The notes: generated by a model not told the origin, from the letters alone. Shown: positions 15,182-24,362, counted from the stretch's first letter. The stretch is 24,376 nt of DNA from Cellvibrionaceae bacterium (GCA_027012915.1 JALUYN010000010.1:1-24376); one strand, 5' to 3'. Numbers and translations: made by a program.

Positions 15182-15571
15182 CTACTGACAAGACACGCCC
15201 GGGTATTGAGGCAGTAACTGTTTTGCAGTCGCCTCAAACTCGGGCAGTAAGTGACGATAGTGATCGCCCACAATAAAGTGCAACGGCAGCTCGAATAACG
15301 GTTCGATGTCAAACTCAATAATGTTGAGTTTGCGAATATGATCTTCGCCAATATGCGGGAGAAACACCATTTTCAAATCAAACCCGTGACGCGCCATCAG
15401 TTCTTTAAAAAATCCAATGTGGGATGTGTCGCGCCACTCGATATCTTCAACGTACAGAAAAGTGGCTACAGCACCGACTGCAGAGCCATCTTGCGCCTTA
15501 TAAAGGCTATCTGGGTTTGCAGTGAGAGATTCTTTGGGCAGACGTCCTGACACGCTAACAGCGTCATACAA
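15182..15571 (-). CDS. Hypothetical protein overlapping the end of frdB
   Basis: This open frame of up to 129 residues follows frdB on the same strand. Its first 35 codons overlap frdB in another frame, so the true start is probably later. Candidates are a non-ATG codon near the frdB stop (about 15466) or the ATG at 15397, which would leave 71 residues. Downstream of frdB the frame looks protein-like, with alternating hydrophobic and charged residues (FFKELMARHGFDLKMVFLPH, then IIEFDIEPLFELPLHFIVGD). It has no signal peptide, membrane segment or motif I recognise. It ends 6 bp from the stop of the convergent oxidase gene. It may be an accessory gene of the frd operon or a remnant; I do not recognise the family. 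Confidence 0.5.
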   Translation of the reverse strand: MYDAVSVSGRLPKESLTANPDSLYKAQDGSAVGAVATFLYVEDIEWRDTSHIGFFKELMARHGFDLKMVFLPHIGEDHIRKLNIIEFDIEPLFELPLHFIVGDHYRHLLPEFEATAKQLLPQYPGVSCQ

Positions 15572-16188
15572 CCAAACACCCCATCATCATCTCCGATCAC
15601 TTCATAATAGTCCATTTCAGTGCGGGCATCTCTGGGGTCGGCTCGAAAACGGGCTACTTTGTTGATACCTACAGCCCCGATAAAGTCTTCGCGCATTTGC
15701 GCAGTGCCGCATGCTGTGACGCAGCAACCGCATTCAATACAGCGATCCAGCTCGTATATTTCCGTGGCCTGAATCTGATCCATCTTGGGCTCCAGCGCGT
15801 CGAGATCGGCCTCCTGCTGTTGATGCACCCATGCTTGCAGGCGCTCGCTCATCGCGCGCATCCACTTCCCGGTATTCACCGACAGATCCGCAATCAACTC
15901 AAAATTCGGGAGAGGCAAGAGTGTGATTTCATCGGGCAGTTCACTGGTGAGTGTACGGCACGCCAAGCCGGGCCGACCGTTGATAACCATCGCACAACTA
16001 CCACACACACCTGCTCGGCAGACAAAGTCGAACGCCAGATCCGGTGCCTGCTCGTCACGAATTAAATTCAGCGCGACAAACAGAGTCATACCCGCCGACT
16101 CCTCCAACTCATAGTTCTGCATGGACGGTTTACTACCGGGCAGCGCGGGATTGTGGCGAAAGATATTGAAACTCAATTTTCTGTTCAT
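15466..16188 (-). CDS. frdB: Fumarate reductase/succinate dehydrogenase iron-sulfur subunit, Wolinella type
   Basis: The 240-residue protein carries all three clusters. [2Fe-2S] ligands C57, C62, C65 and C77 (FVCRAGVCGSCAM...LAC) have the same numbers as in Wolinella succinogenes FrdB as I recall it. The [4Fe-4S] and [3Fe-4S] ligands lie in CIECGCCVTAC (150-160) and GCMTLLACQDVCPKN (206-220). These clusters pass electrons between the flavin of FrdA and the haems of FrdC at the inner membrane. The ATG at 16188 is 3 bp after the frdA stop, with GGAAG upstream inside frdA. The order C-A-B and lack of a D subunit match epsilonproteobacterial quinol:fumarate reductase. The direction of catalysis cannot be told from sequence. 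Confidence 0.93.
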   Translation of the reverse strand: MNRKLSFNIFRHNPALPGSKPSMQNYELEESAGMTLFVALNLIRDEQAPDLAFDFVCRAGVCGSCAMVINGRPGLACRTLTSELPDEITLLPLPNFELIADLSVNTGKWMRAMSERLQAWVHQQQEADLDALEPKMDQIQATEIYELDRCIECGCCVTACGTAQMREDFIGAVGINKVARFRADPRDARTEMDYYEVIGDDDGVFGCMTLLACQDVCPKNLSLQTQIAFIRRKMALQSVL

Positions 16189-16191
16189 CGT

Positions 16192-18171
16192 TTAACTTCC
16201 ACCCTGCTGATCATCACTGCGTTGATTGTCGCCTCGATACTTCTCTGGCAACAGCGAGCGAAATGGCAGCAAGGCAGCTTGCCGCTCGTAGCGATCGGCA
16301 ATGTTCATTGCCGAATCGACCTGTTGTTGACGCACATCCGTATCCGGATGTTCAATGATATTCTTGGCGCCATAGCCACGGAAGCCAGGTGGCATTTCCA
16401 TTTGCGAGACGTCCAAGGCTTCGTATTTCAAGGTCGGCAATTCACTGCCAGCATCGGGCCAGGAGTAGATGCTGCGATTCAACCAATCGCGATCATTGCG
16501 CTCAGGATAGTCCTCACGAAAATGTGCACCGCGACTCTCGGTGCGCCTCAGCGCCCCTAGGGCCACTCCCAGGGCGAGTTTCAACATCCGCGGCAGACGA
16601 TAAGCGAGCACCAATTCCGGATTGGCCGCGTGGTGACTGGTACCCACCTTGATATTGGCGCTGCGCCGCAACAGCTGACGCAACTCATCCACCGCCTGAG
16701 CGAGATCAGTGCCGTTGCGAAACAACCCCACCTTATGGGTCAGCACCTGTTCCATTTCTTGTCGCAAGGCAACAGCGTCTTCGCGCCCATCGCGCTGCAA
16801 CAGCTCATCGAGATAGTTCTGTTCGCGTTGCACAAAGTGCTCAATGGTCGCAGAGGACAATGACAGGTTGCCCGCGTCGGACTGGCAAAAATCCGCCACA
16901 TATTCCCCCACCAGCATTCCGGCAACCACGGTTTCAGCCACCGAGTTGCCCCCCAGGCGATTAAACCCGTGCATATCCCAGCAAGCCACTTCACCCGCGG
17001 CAAACAAGCCCTTTAATGTAGGACTCTCACCGCGATAGTCGGTCTGAATACCGCCCATGGAATAGTGTTGGGTGGGACGCACGGGAATCCATTCTTCGGC
17101 GGGATCAATGCCCAGAAAATAGCGACAAATCTCGTCCACTTCCCGTAGATTTTTTTGAATATGATCGCGCCCCAGCAGGGTGATATCCAACCATAGATGA
17201 TCGCCGTAACGGCTTTTCACACCCTTGCCTTTGCGGATGTGTTCGGCCATGCGACGCGATACGACATCGCGAGAAGCCAGCTCTTTCTTCTCCGGTTCGT
17301 AGTCCGGCATAAAGCGATAGCCGTCCACATCTCTCAGCACACCACCATCGCCACGACAGCCTTCGGTAACCAGAATGCCCGCCGGCACAATAGCCGTAGG
17401 ATGAAACTGCACGGCTTCTAAATTCGCCAAGGTCGCCACACCGGTTTCCAGTGCAATGGCCTGGCCCATACCCTCGTTGATAATGGCGTTGGTAGAGACG
17501 CCGTAGATGCGGCCGTAACCACCCGCCGCCATTACCGTAGCCTTGGCCACGTAGGCGCTGAGTTCCCCGGTGATCAGATCACGCACCACTGCGCCAAAAC
17601 AGCGACCCTTCTCATGAATCAGTGCTACAGCCTCCTTGCGTTCGTGCACGGGAATGTCCTCGGCGATGGCCTGATCGCTAACCGCATACAGCATAGTGTG
17701 GCCAGTGCCATCGGAGGTGTAGCAGGTACGCCATTTCTTGGTGCCGCCAAAGTCCCTGGCGGTAATCAATCCCACATTCTGCTGGGGGTTCTGCAACTCA
17801 ACCCGCTCGCCATTGATCACCACCGACTGGGTTCCGGCTTCGACACGGTTCCAGGGAACGCCCCAGGCATTCAATTCACGGATAGCTTTGGGAGCCATAT
17901 GGGCGAACATACGCGCCACCCGCTGATCGCAGCCCCAATCACTGCCACGCACGGTATCGGCAAAGTGCACATCCTCATTGTCGCCCTGACCTTTAACGCA
18001 ATTCCCCAAACTGGCTTGCATGCCACCCTGGGCCGCGACAGAGTGGGAGCGTTTGGCGGGTACCAGAGACAATATCAGCGTATCCAAACCACGCTTTTTA
18101 GCACCCAATGCGGCACGCAGTCCCGCCAAGCCACCGCCGATCACCAGCACATCGGTATAGACAATCTTCAC
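16192..18171 (-). CDS. frdA: Fumarate reductase/succinate dehydrogenase flavoprotein subunit, Wolinella type
   Basis: The 659 residues match the family length (Wolinella FrdA about 656). FAD binds at [15 protein letters not shown] (10-24) and is covalently held by H43 in [10 protein letters not shown]. Active-site residues fall at H257 (VQFHPTA), R301 ([10 protein letters not shown], proton donor) and H369 (PTQHYSMGG), all at the Wolinella positions I recall, with R405 in [10 protein letters not shown]. The start is a GTG at 18171 that overlaps the frdC stop by 4 bases (GTGA), which implies translational coupling. This subunit interconverts fumarate and succinate, probably on the cytoplasmic side since no twin-arginine signal is present. 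Confidence 0.95.
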   Translation of the reverse strand: MKIVYTDVLVIGGGLAGLRAALGAKKRGLDTLILSLVPAKRSHSVAAQGGMQASLGNCVKGQGDNEDVHFADTVRGSDWGCDQRVARMFAHMAPKAIRELNAWGVPWNRVEAGTQSVVINGERVELQNPQQNVGLITARDFGGTKKWRTCYTSDGTGHTMLYAVSDQAIAEDIPVHERKEAVALIHEKGRCFGAVVRDLITGELSAYVAKATVMAAGGYGRIYGVSTNAIINEGMGQAIALETGVATLANLEAVQFHPTAIVPAGILVTEGCRGDGGVLRDVDGYRFMPDYEPEKKELASRDVVSRRMAEHIRKGKGVKSRYGDHLWLDITLLGRDHIQKNLREVDEICRYFLGIDPAEEWIPVRPTQHYSMGGIQTDYRGESPTLKGLFAAGEVACWDMHGFNRLGGNSVAETVVAGMLVGEYVADFCQSDAGNLSLSSATIEHFVQREQNYLDELLQRDGREDAVALRQEMEQVLTHKVGLFRNGTDLAQAVDELRQLLRRSANIKVGTSHHAANPELVLAYRLPRMLKLALGVALGALRRTESRGAHFREDYPERNDRDWLNRSIYSWPDAGSELPTLKYEALDVSQMEMPPGFRGYGAKNIIEHPDTDVRQQQVDSAMNIADRYERQAALLPFRSLLPEKYRGDNQRSDDQQGGS

Positions 18172-18914
18172 GGTAACGACTCTCCCTGATGCTGAATAAA
18201 GGATGGTGTGTAGAGTTCACCACGATGAGGCGCATGGTCGTAACCGATACGCATAAAAGTGCTCAGTGTTACCAATCCCAGAGCAATAAGGAATACGATC
18301 AGGAACCACATCAGTCTCTTTAGAATTTTCCGCGTCCGTGCTTCAGACCCGAATCTCGGCCATCCCCATTTCAGAGCGAGGCGATACAAACCCACGGTGC
18401 CATGTACTTCGACACAGAGTAATAAGAGAAACAGCATAGGCCAGCGGCGTCCGCTCCACACCAGATCCGCCGAGCCATAGGGATCGATCAGCTCTGGCTC
18501 AATAAACATATCGTAGAGATGCACGGACGACAGAAAGAACAACGCGAAACCAGTAACCACCTGTACCCACCACAACCAGGTATCTTCGTGTCGAAGACCC
18601 CGGGAGTGTTGCCACAATGTGCGATATTGACGCCAACTGGCGGGAAATTTACGCAGAGCCAGAATCGCATGCAGCATTAACAGCATCCAGACGGCAAGCA
18701 CCACCAGACTGACAATTTGCGGGACGCCATAGCCCAGAAAAAAGTAGCCTTCAAAAAATTTGGAAACTATCCAAAAGGCGTCATGCCCCAGCAGGATAGA
18801 GGAGACAAACGCCATATGGCCCCACATAAACAGGGCCAACGCCAACCCACTGAGACTTTGCAGCAGGTCGAAGCGGGCGTTCCATAGAGTATTAATAGGG
18901 ATTCTGAGTTTCAT
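18168..18914 (-). CDS. frdC: Dihaem cytochrome b subunit of Wolinella-type quinol:fumarate reductase
   Basis: From the ATG at 18914 (248 residues) this is an integral membrane protein with five helices. The haem ligands H33, H82, H132 and H171 are spaced 49, 50 and 39 residues apart, exactly as Wolinella H44, H93, H143 and H182. E55 falls at the place of Glu66 (needed for menaquinol oxidation) and E169 at the place of Glu180 (the E-pathway proton route). Shared strings include GHM.FVS.ILLG near the first haem and HG.VGLYRLA.KWGW near the last. This strongly suggests a menaquinone-reactive dihaem enzyme. A longer reading from a TTG at 18935 adds 7 residues. It lies 69 bp after the Rieske gene on the same strand; whether they share a transcript is unclear. 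Confidence 0.92.
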   Translation of the reverse strand: MKLRIPINTLWNARFDLLQSLSGLALALFMWGHMAFVSSILLGHDAFWIVSKFFEGYFFLGYGVPQIVSLVVLAVWMLLMLHAILALRKFPASWRQYRTLWQHSRGLRHEDTWLWWVQVVTGFALFFLSSVHLYDMFIEPELIDPYGSADLVWSGRRWPMLFLLLLCVEVHGTVGLYRLALKWGWPRFGSEARTRKILKRLMWFLIVFLIALGLVTLSTFMRIGYDHAPHRGELYTPSFIQHQGESLP

Positions 18915-18983
18915 CCATGGATAATAGAACCCCAATGTGAACGACGAAAGTCAGGCCCGGCATTCGATTGATGTACCTCAAAC

Positions 18984-20156
18984 TTATTCTTGCAGCTGAC
19001 GCTGATAGGTATCGATCCATGCATCGCGGGCCTTGTGAAAAATCCGTACGCCCTGCTCGTAGCCGCCAACGACAAATTGATCGTTGGCACCACTGTCGAG
19101 TGTTTTCTGAATATCGGCGGACACCGCCAGGTCTTCTTTTTCAAACACCTGACCTTGAATATGTTCGAAACTGGTATCCAGTTTGCGCGAAATATCATCG
19201 CTTGCCGGAGCCTCGGGAATCAACATTCGATGCACCACCCGAACTTTATCGACACCATCGGGGAACAGACTCATTTGCGAAATCCAGTGCGGATGAAATA
19301 CCAAAATGGTATTGGGAAAGAGGTTGTAAAACAGCGTGGTATTGAGGCGCAGGTTCCAGTCTTGCGGATCCTTCTTCACTTCCTCAGCCAGAGTTTTACG
19401 CGCCCCCATTTGTCGAACATGAGGGTAACAATCGTCGTAGATGGTAGTACTGGCAAAGAAGCGCGCCAGGCTGTCCTTGTGAAGAGTTTGCACGTGATAG
19501 CCCTCGGCAAAGGCGTCCATCACCAGCTTCCAATTGCAGTCGTTGTGAATAGCCGCCTTCTTGTGCATTAACTGCTGTGAAAACTCAAAGCCCTCCAAAT
19601 CGGAAGTGAGGCTCGGCCCCAGGAATTGGTTTACATCCAACACTTCGCCGGGATCACCATCAATAACCACCCAGACAAAGCCGTGCTGTTCAGCGAACTG
19701 TATAGGCACCAGATCCAACTCGGAGAAATCCAGGCCGCCGAACAGTTCCTTATTGGGTACTGCGGCGAGAGAGCCATCCAATTTGAAACTCCAAGCGTGA
19801 TAGGGGCACACCATCAAACGTTTGCATTGGCCGCTCTCACCCTGAAGCAAGCGCGCACCTCTGTGACGGCAAGCATTGATAAACACCCGCAACTGACCAC
19901 TGTGATCGCGAAGAATAATTAGAGGGACACCATCAATCTGTTCGGTCACGTAGCTGCCCGGCTCTGAGACCTCGGTAGCGTGAGCGACAATGATGGGACA
20001 GCGACGAAAAATGGCGGCCTGCTCCAGATCCAGCTGACTCTGTTCTCGATAGCGCTCCACCGAAATACGATCAAAGGTCTCGGGCAGCTCCTGAGTACTG
20101 TTACTCTCAGCGCTAATAATGCGCTGAATCATACTTATCTGTTGCTGCTTCTCCAT
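18984..20156 (-). CDS. Rieske-type aromatic-ring-hydroxylating oxygenase, large (alpha) subunit
   Basis: The 390-residue protein has an N-terminal Rieske domain with [2Fe-2S] ligands C96, H98, C117 and H120 (CRHRG...CPYHAW). A C-terminal catalytic START-like domain binds mononuclear iron through H221 and H226 (EGYHVQTLH), with a later acidic ligand not pinned down. Such enzymes use O2 and electrons from a separate reductase to hydroxylate aromatic rings or demethylate amines and betaines. No reductase or β subunit is in the window, so it may be a single-subunit type. A second ATG at residue 9 is a possible start. It lies just upstream of frdCAB on the same strand, an unusual neighbour for an O2-using enzyme. 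The substrate is unknown. Confidence 0.9.
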   Translation of the reverse strand: MEKQQQISMIQRIISAESNSTQELPETFDRISVERYREQSQLDLEQAAIFRRCPIIVAHATEVSEPGSYVTEQIDGVPLIILRDHSGQLRVFINACRHRGARLLQGESGQCKRLMVCPYHAWSFKLDGSLAAVPNKELFGGLDFSELDLVPIQFAEQHGFVWVVIDGDPGEVLDVNQFLGPSLTSDLEGFEFSQQLMHKKAAIHNDCNWKLVMDAFAEGYHVQTLHKDSLARFFASTTIYDDCYPHVRQMGARKTLAEEVKKDPQDWNLRLNTTLFYNLFPNTILVFHPHWISQMSLFPDGVDKVRVVHRMLIPEAPASDDISRKLDTSFEHIQGQVFEKEDLAVSADIQKTLDSGANDQFVVGGYEQGVRIFHKARDAWIDTYQRQLQE

Positions 20157-20435
20157 GTGAGCCCACCTCTTATTATCGTTATCGTGATAGTTACTGCTAT
20201 GCTGCCTCGCGCCAGTACACCAGACAATTCACATTAGCTTTCAATATTTCTGACATTTTCGGTGGTTATCCTCAAGACTAATTGCACCAAAAAAGCACAC
20301 AAAAAAAATAGCCCCTATTGAATGCACCACAATAAGACAGGCAATTCTAAAACGAGAAATCACTAATGCAGGGCATCAGAATAATCGCTACTCTGGACCT
20401 CCTACAGCTTCCCAAAACGTAACAGGCTCTGGATT
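20157..20435. promoter_or_regulatory. Divergent promoter region, Rieske gene / glucosylglycerate operon
   Basis: This 279-bp gap has no convincing gene. It holds two direct copies of TGCACCA (20283-20289 and 20323-20329) exactly 40 bp apart, like NtrC half-sites. About 80-125 bp downstream lies a weak sigma-54-like GG-N10-GC (TGGACCTCCTACAGCT, core 20395-20408) ending 28 bp before the phosphatase start. The full NtrC palindrome is not present, and the -24 box is far from consensus. It also includes A-rich runs near 20285-20310. Confidence 0.3.
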
Positions 20436-21281
20436 ATGCAACCTCAAATTCTCGTTTCCACCGATCTCGACGGCACTCTGCTGGATCACTACAGCTACAG
20501 CTTTGAAGCCGCCTTGCCAGCATTACAGCAGATCGAGGCGCAGAGTATCCCGGTGGTAATCAACACCAGTAAAACCTTGAGCGAAGTGACGCTACTGCGC
20601 GAACAGCTCAACAATCGCCACCCCTTTATCGTAGAAAACGGCTCGGGCATTGTAATTCCCAAGGGCTATTTTCAAGTGCCCCCCGAGTCCGCCACACTTG
20701 ATAACGACAACTACTTGATCGATTTTGGTGCCAACTATTCCGAGATCTGCGAATTTCTGGCTCCCCTGAAACAAGAGTTCAATATCAAGGGTTTTGCCGA
20801 CTTGAGCGCCGAAGAACTGCAACAAGCCACCGGCCTGCCATTGGAGAATGTGCGACTGGCCAAGCAGCGTCTGTTTAGCGAGCCACTGCTGTGGCAGGGA
20901 ACCGATGAAGACAAACAACGGCTGATTGCCGCGGTGGAAGCCCATAACCTGCAAGCCCTGCAAGGCGGTCGCTTTCTGCACATCATGGCAAAGACCGATA
21001 AAGGTCAGAGCCTGCAAGCCCTCAAAGACCTGTTTTTCAAAGAGTGGCAAACAAATTGCTTAACCGATACAGGAATATTGACCATCGCACTGGGCGACAG
21101 CGGCAATGATATTGCCATGCTCAAGAGCGCCGACATTGCCGTCGTCATCCGCTCCCCAAAACACGAGCCGCTGGCTGTCCAGGGACGGCAACAAACCATC
21201 ATTACCGAAGGTCTGGGGCCGGAGGGATGGAACCAGGCGATGCAGCAAATTCTGCAACAACACATACCCCAACCAACTTAA
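20436..21281 (+). CDS. HAD-IIB phosphatase, mannosyl/glucosyl-3-phosphoglycerate phosphatase type
   Basis: The 281-residue protein has all the HAD motifs: motif I STDLDGTLLD (nucleophile D10, acid D12), motif II near INTSK (42-46), motif III K189 in KTDKGQSL, and motif IV GDSGND (220-225). The ENGSG patch (68-72) and overall length match the mannosyl-3-phosphoglycerate phosphatase family. The next gene makes glucosyl-3-phosphoglycerate, so the likely reaction is removal of its phosphate to give glucosylglycerate, a compatible solute. This gene opens the three-gene operon, and the synthase starts 11 bp downstream. Sequence alone does not separate mannosyl from glucosyl specificity; the call rests on context. 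Confidence 0.88.
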   Translation: MQPQILVSTDLDGTLLDHYSYSFEAALPALQQIEAQSIPVVINTSKTLSEVTLLREQLNNRHPFIVENGSGIVIPKGYFQVPPESATLDNDNYLIDFGANYSEICEFLAPLKQEFNIKGFADLSAEELQQATGLPLENVRLAKQRLFSEPLLWQGTDEDKQRLIAAVEAHNLQALQGGRFLHIMAKTDKGQSLQALKDLFFKEWQTNCLTDTGILTIALGDSGNDIAMLKSADIAVVIRSPKHEPLAVQGRQQTIITEGLGPEGWNQAMQQILQQHIPQPT

Positions 21282-21292
21282 AGGAAACCGAC

Positions 21293-22522
21293 ATGGGCGA
21301 CTTTTATCAGAACGGAATCATCACTACCCTGCACAATCTGTCGCACCGATCATTGGACGATCTCGAAGAAGAACTACACCGCTTTGCCAAAAAGCGCCCC
21401 ATGTCACTGGTATTGCCATCGCTCTATTCTGAGTTGGAGGGTGAAGCCCTGCCTCACATAGTCCAACAACTGAAAGGCGCCACCTATCTGGACGAAGTAA
21501 TTATCGGTCTGGACCGCGCCAGCGAGGACCAATACCGCCACGCCCTGACATTTTTTGATGAGCTGCCACAACACCACCGGGTACTCTGGAATGAAGGACC
21601 ACGACTGCAAGCCATTGATGCCAAACTCAAAGAACAAGGTCTCGCGCCGCGAGAACTGGGCAAGGGCCGCAACGTTTGGTACTGCCTGGGTTATGCCCTG
21701 GCCTCTGGCAAAGCCGAAGCCATTGCTTTACACGATTGCGACATCGTCACCTATGACCGCAGTCTACTGGCCAAACTGATTTATCCGGTAGCCAACCCCA
21801 ACTTTAACTACGAATTCTGCAAAGGTTATTACGCCCGAGTCGCCGATGGAAAAATTAACGGACGCGTCAGCCGCTTACTGGTAACGCCCCTGATTCGCGC
21901 TCTGAAGAAAACCATCGGCCCCATGGACTACCTGGATTATCTCGACAGCTATCGCTATCCCCTGGCCGGCGAGTTTTCTTTCAGACGTGACGTTATTACC
22001 GACATCCGTATTCCCAGTGACTGGGGACTGGAAATCGGTGTGCTATCGGAAATGAAGCGCAACTACGCCACCAACCGTCTATGTCAGGTAGACATTGCTG
22101 ACATCTACGACCATAAACATCAGGATCTGTCAGCGGACAACGACGATGGTGGTCTATCCAAAATGTCCATCGACATTTCCAAAGCCGTATTCCGCAAGCT
22201 CGCCACCTATGGCGTGGTCTTCAATAAAGAGACTTTCCGCTCCATCAAAGCAAGTTATTTTCGAATCGCCCTCGACTTTGTGGAGACCTACAAGAACGAC
22301 GCGGAGATCAACGGTTTAAAACTGGATATTCACCAGGAAGAAAGTGCCGTGGAATTGTTCTCCAAGAACATTATGAAGGCCGGCAAACGCTTTCTCGATA
22401 ACCCGATGGAAACACCGTTTATTGCAAGCTGGAGCCGCGTACAAAGTGCCATTCCCGATATTTTTGAGCAGCTGCAGGAAGCGGTAGAAGCCGACTTCGA
22501 AGAATTTTCCAAAACTCTGTAA
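21293..22522 (+). CDS. gpgS: Glucosyl-3-phosphoglycerate synthase (GT81-type)
   Basis: The 409-residue protein looks like GpgS. It transfers glucose from an NDP-glucose to 3-phosphoglycerate. The N-terminal GT-A fold shows LVLPSLYSE (39-47), EVIIGLDRASEDQY (68-81) and the metal/nucleotide motif HDCD (147-150, DxD-like). GKGRNVWYCLGYAL (123-136) is also typical. FKGYYARV-like and RVSRLLVTPL (191-200) bind the acceptor side in the family, and the loop after GLEIGVLSEM (245-254) is characteristic. I chose the ATG at 21293 because AAGGAAA lies 7 bases upstream; a longer frame to 21227 would run into the phosphatase gene. The product is dephosphorylated by the gene just upstream. Confidence 0.9.
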   Translation: MGDFYQNGIITTLHNLSHRSLDDLEEELHRFAKKRPMSLVLPSLYSELEGEALPHIVQQLKGATYLDEVIIGLDRASEDQYRHALTFFDELPQHHRVLWNEGPRLQAIDAKLKEQGLAPRELGKGRNVWYCLGYALASGKAEAIALHDCDIVTYDRSLLAKLIYPVANPNFNYEFCKGYYARVADGKINGRVSRLLVTPLIRALKKTIGPMDYLDYLDSYRYPLAGEFSFRRDVITDIRIPSDWGLEIGVLSEMKRNYATNRLCQVDIADIYDHKHQDLSADNDDGGLSKMSIDISKAVFRKLATYGVVFNKETFRSIKASYFRIALDFVETYKNDAEINGLKLDIHQEESAVELFSKNIMKAGKRFLDNPMETPFIASWSRVQSAIPDIFEQLQEAVEADFEEFSKTL

Positions 22523-22564
22523 TTTACGATACACCACTGTGGCATAACAACGACTGGCAGATCT

Positions 22565-24313
22565 ATGAAAGACACTTCAATACTCGACGACGTCGTGTTT
22601 CAAATCCGAAATCACGTTGAATTTCTCTACCCGGACGGAGAACACCAACCGCTGGTGAACGAGCTGGTGCAAGTCATGCGCCTTAATGAAGAGTGCCACA
22701 AAGTGCAGCCTCACCAGAACCTTTGGGACGAGTCCGACATCGCCGTAATCACCTACGGCGATACAGTTCAGCAGGAAGGCGAAAAACCATTACTGACGTT
22801 GCATAAATTTCTCAATACCCATTTGAAAGATCACATCAGTATCGTCCACATATTGCCATTTTTTCCCTGGAGTTCGGACGACGGCTTTTCCGTCATTAAC
22901 TATGCCGTAGTCAACGACGCCCTGGGTGACTGGACCTATGTCCGCAGCATTGCTCGAGACTATAAGCTGATGTCAGACCTGGTCATCAACCACTGTTCCT
23001 CGCGCAGTTTGTGGTTCGAAAATTTCATGCTCGGCAAAGAACCCGGCAAAGGTTACTTCTATACTACTGAACCCGACGCCGACATAAGCCAAGTTGTCCG
23101 ACCTCGCACCAACGATCTGCTGCGCCCTGTGGAGACGCCTGACGGCATCCAGTACGTCTGGTGCACCTTCAGCCATGACCAAGTCGATCTGGATTTCAGC
23201 AATCCCCAGGTGCTGCTGGAATTTTGTAAAATTGTGCGCTTGTATCTGGATCAGGGCATCACCATTTTCCGGTTGGATGCCATTGCCTTTCTCTGGAAAG
23301 AGCCGGGTAGCAACTGCCTGAATTTGCCGCAGACCCACGAGGTTGTGCGGCTGCTGCGCACTCTGATTCAACACGTCGAACCCAGAGCCATAATCATTAC
23401 GGAGACCAATATTCCGAATCAGGAGAACTTATCCTACTTCGGAAATACCAACGAAGCCCACTGGATATACAATTTTTCACTGCCACCATTGCTTCTCAAC
23501 ACCTTGGTTAGCGGCAACTGCAAATATTTGAACAACTGGATGATGGGCATGCCCCCGGCGCGCCACGGCACTACCTACTTTAACTTTATGGCAAGTCACG
23601 ATGGCATTGGCCTGCGTCCTGCCGAAGGCATACTCACCGATGACGAAGTAGATACACTGATTTCCACCATGGAGCAGTTTGGCGGAAAAATCTCGCGGCG
23701 CTCGCTGACCAACGGCGAGAGCCGCCCCTACGAAATCAACATCAGCCTGTTTGACGCCATGAAGGGCACCACCAGCGGCCCGGATCAATTCCAACAGGCT
23801 CGCTTTATATGCGCCCACGCGATTATGCTGGCTCTGGAAGGTGTGCCGGCCTTCTACGTTCACAGCTTACTGGGTACAGAAAACGACTACCATCGCGTAG
23901 AACACACCGGTCACAATCGCCACATCAACCGTCACTATTGGCAATTGCCGGAACTCAATGAGGCACTGGCCGATTCAGGACGCCATCATCTCGAAGTACT
24001 AAAAGCTCTTAAAAACCTGATTGGCATTCGTAGCAAACAACCGGCATTTCATCCCAACGCTATTCAGTTTACGCTGCATGTCAGTGAACAGGTATTTGCC
24101 TTCTGGCGTCACAGCATGGATCGCACCCAGTGCATTTTTGTTCTGAACAATATTTCTGATCAGCCACAAGAAGTACATCTGTCGCGCATCAATTTGGTAA
24201 ATACCGAGGAGTGGATGGATCTTATCAGTGGCAACACTTTTCAAGATCACCATGACAGTATCATTCTGCAGCCCTACCAGACGCTGTGGTTGAGCAACCA
24301 ACAGCATATGTAG
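22565..24313 (+). CDS. GH13 subfamily 18 glycoside phosphorylase, probably glucosylglycerate phosphorylase
   Basis: The 582 residues form a (β/α)8 GH13 enzyme of the sucrose-phosphorylase group. Catalytic residues are visible: nucleophile D238 in FRLDAIAFLWKEPG, acid/base E280 in ITETNIPNQENLSYFG, and transition-state Asp D346 in MASHDGIGLRP. The N-terminus ITYGDTV...LHILPFFPWSSDDGFSV (about 62-110) matches the group. Such enzymes split a glucoside with phosphate into glucose-1-phosphate. Its location after the phosphatase and GpgS genes, and its kinship to described glucosylglycerate phosphorylases, point to glucosylglycerate as substrate, with sucrose phosphorylase as the alternative. It lies 42 bp after gpgS. 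The operon thus holds both making and recycling of the solute. Confidence 0.88.
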   Translation: MKDTSILDDVVFQIRNHVEFLYPDGEHQPLVNELVQVMRLNEECHKVQPHQNLWDESDIAVITYGDTVQQEGEKPLLTLHKFLNTHLKDHISIVHILPFFPWSSDDGFSVINYAVVNDALGDWTYVRSIARDYKLMSDLVINHCSSRSLWFENFMLGKEPGKGYFYTTEPDADISQVVRPRTNDLLRPVETPDGIQYVWCTFSHDQVDLDFSNPQVLLEFCKIVRLYLDQGITIFRLDAIAFLWKEPGSNCLNLPQTHEVVRLLRTLIQHVEPRAIIITETNIPNQENLSYFGNTNEAHWIYNFSLPPLLLNTLVSGNCKYLNNWMMGMPPARHGTTYFNFMASHDGIGLRPAEGILTDDEVDTLISTMEQFGGKISRRSLTNGESRPYEINISLFDAMKGTTSGPDQFQQARFICAHAIMLALEGVPAFYVHSLLGTENDYHRVEHTGHNRHINRHYWQLPELNEALADSGRHHLEVLKALKNLIGIRSKQPAFHPNAIQFTLHVSEQVFAFWRHSMDRTQCIFVLNNISDQPQEVHLSRINLVNTEEWMDLISGNTFQDHHDSIILQPYQTLWLSNQQHM

Positions 24314-24362
24314 TAAATCCAGCGCTACTGCATTGGTGGCGCAACCCCTGCCAGTCGCGCAC

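Noticed and set aside
17614..18189. 191-codon plus-strand frame over frdA
   Set aside because: It is antisense to the FAD-binding region of FrdA and has no motif or ribosome site of its own.
20281..20340. Sigma-54 promoter on the minus strand for the Rieske gene
   Set aside because: No GG-N10-GC pair with proper flanks is found near these TGGTGCA strings on that strand.
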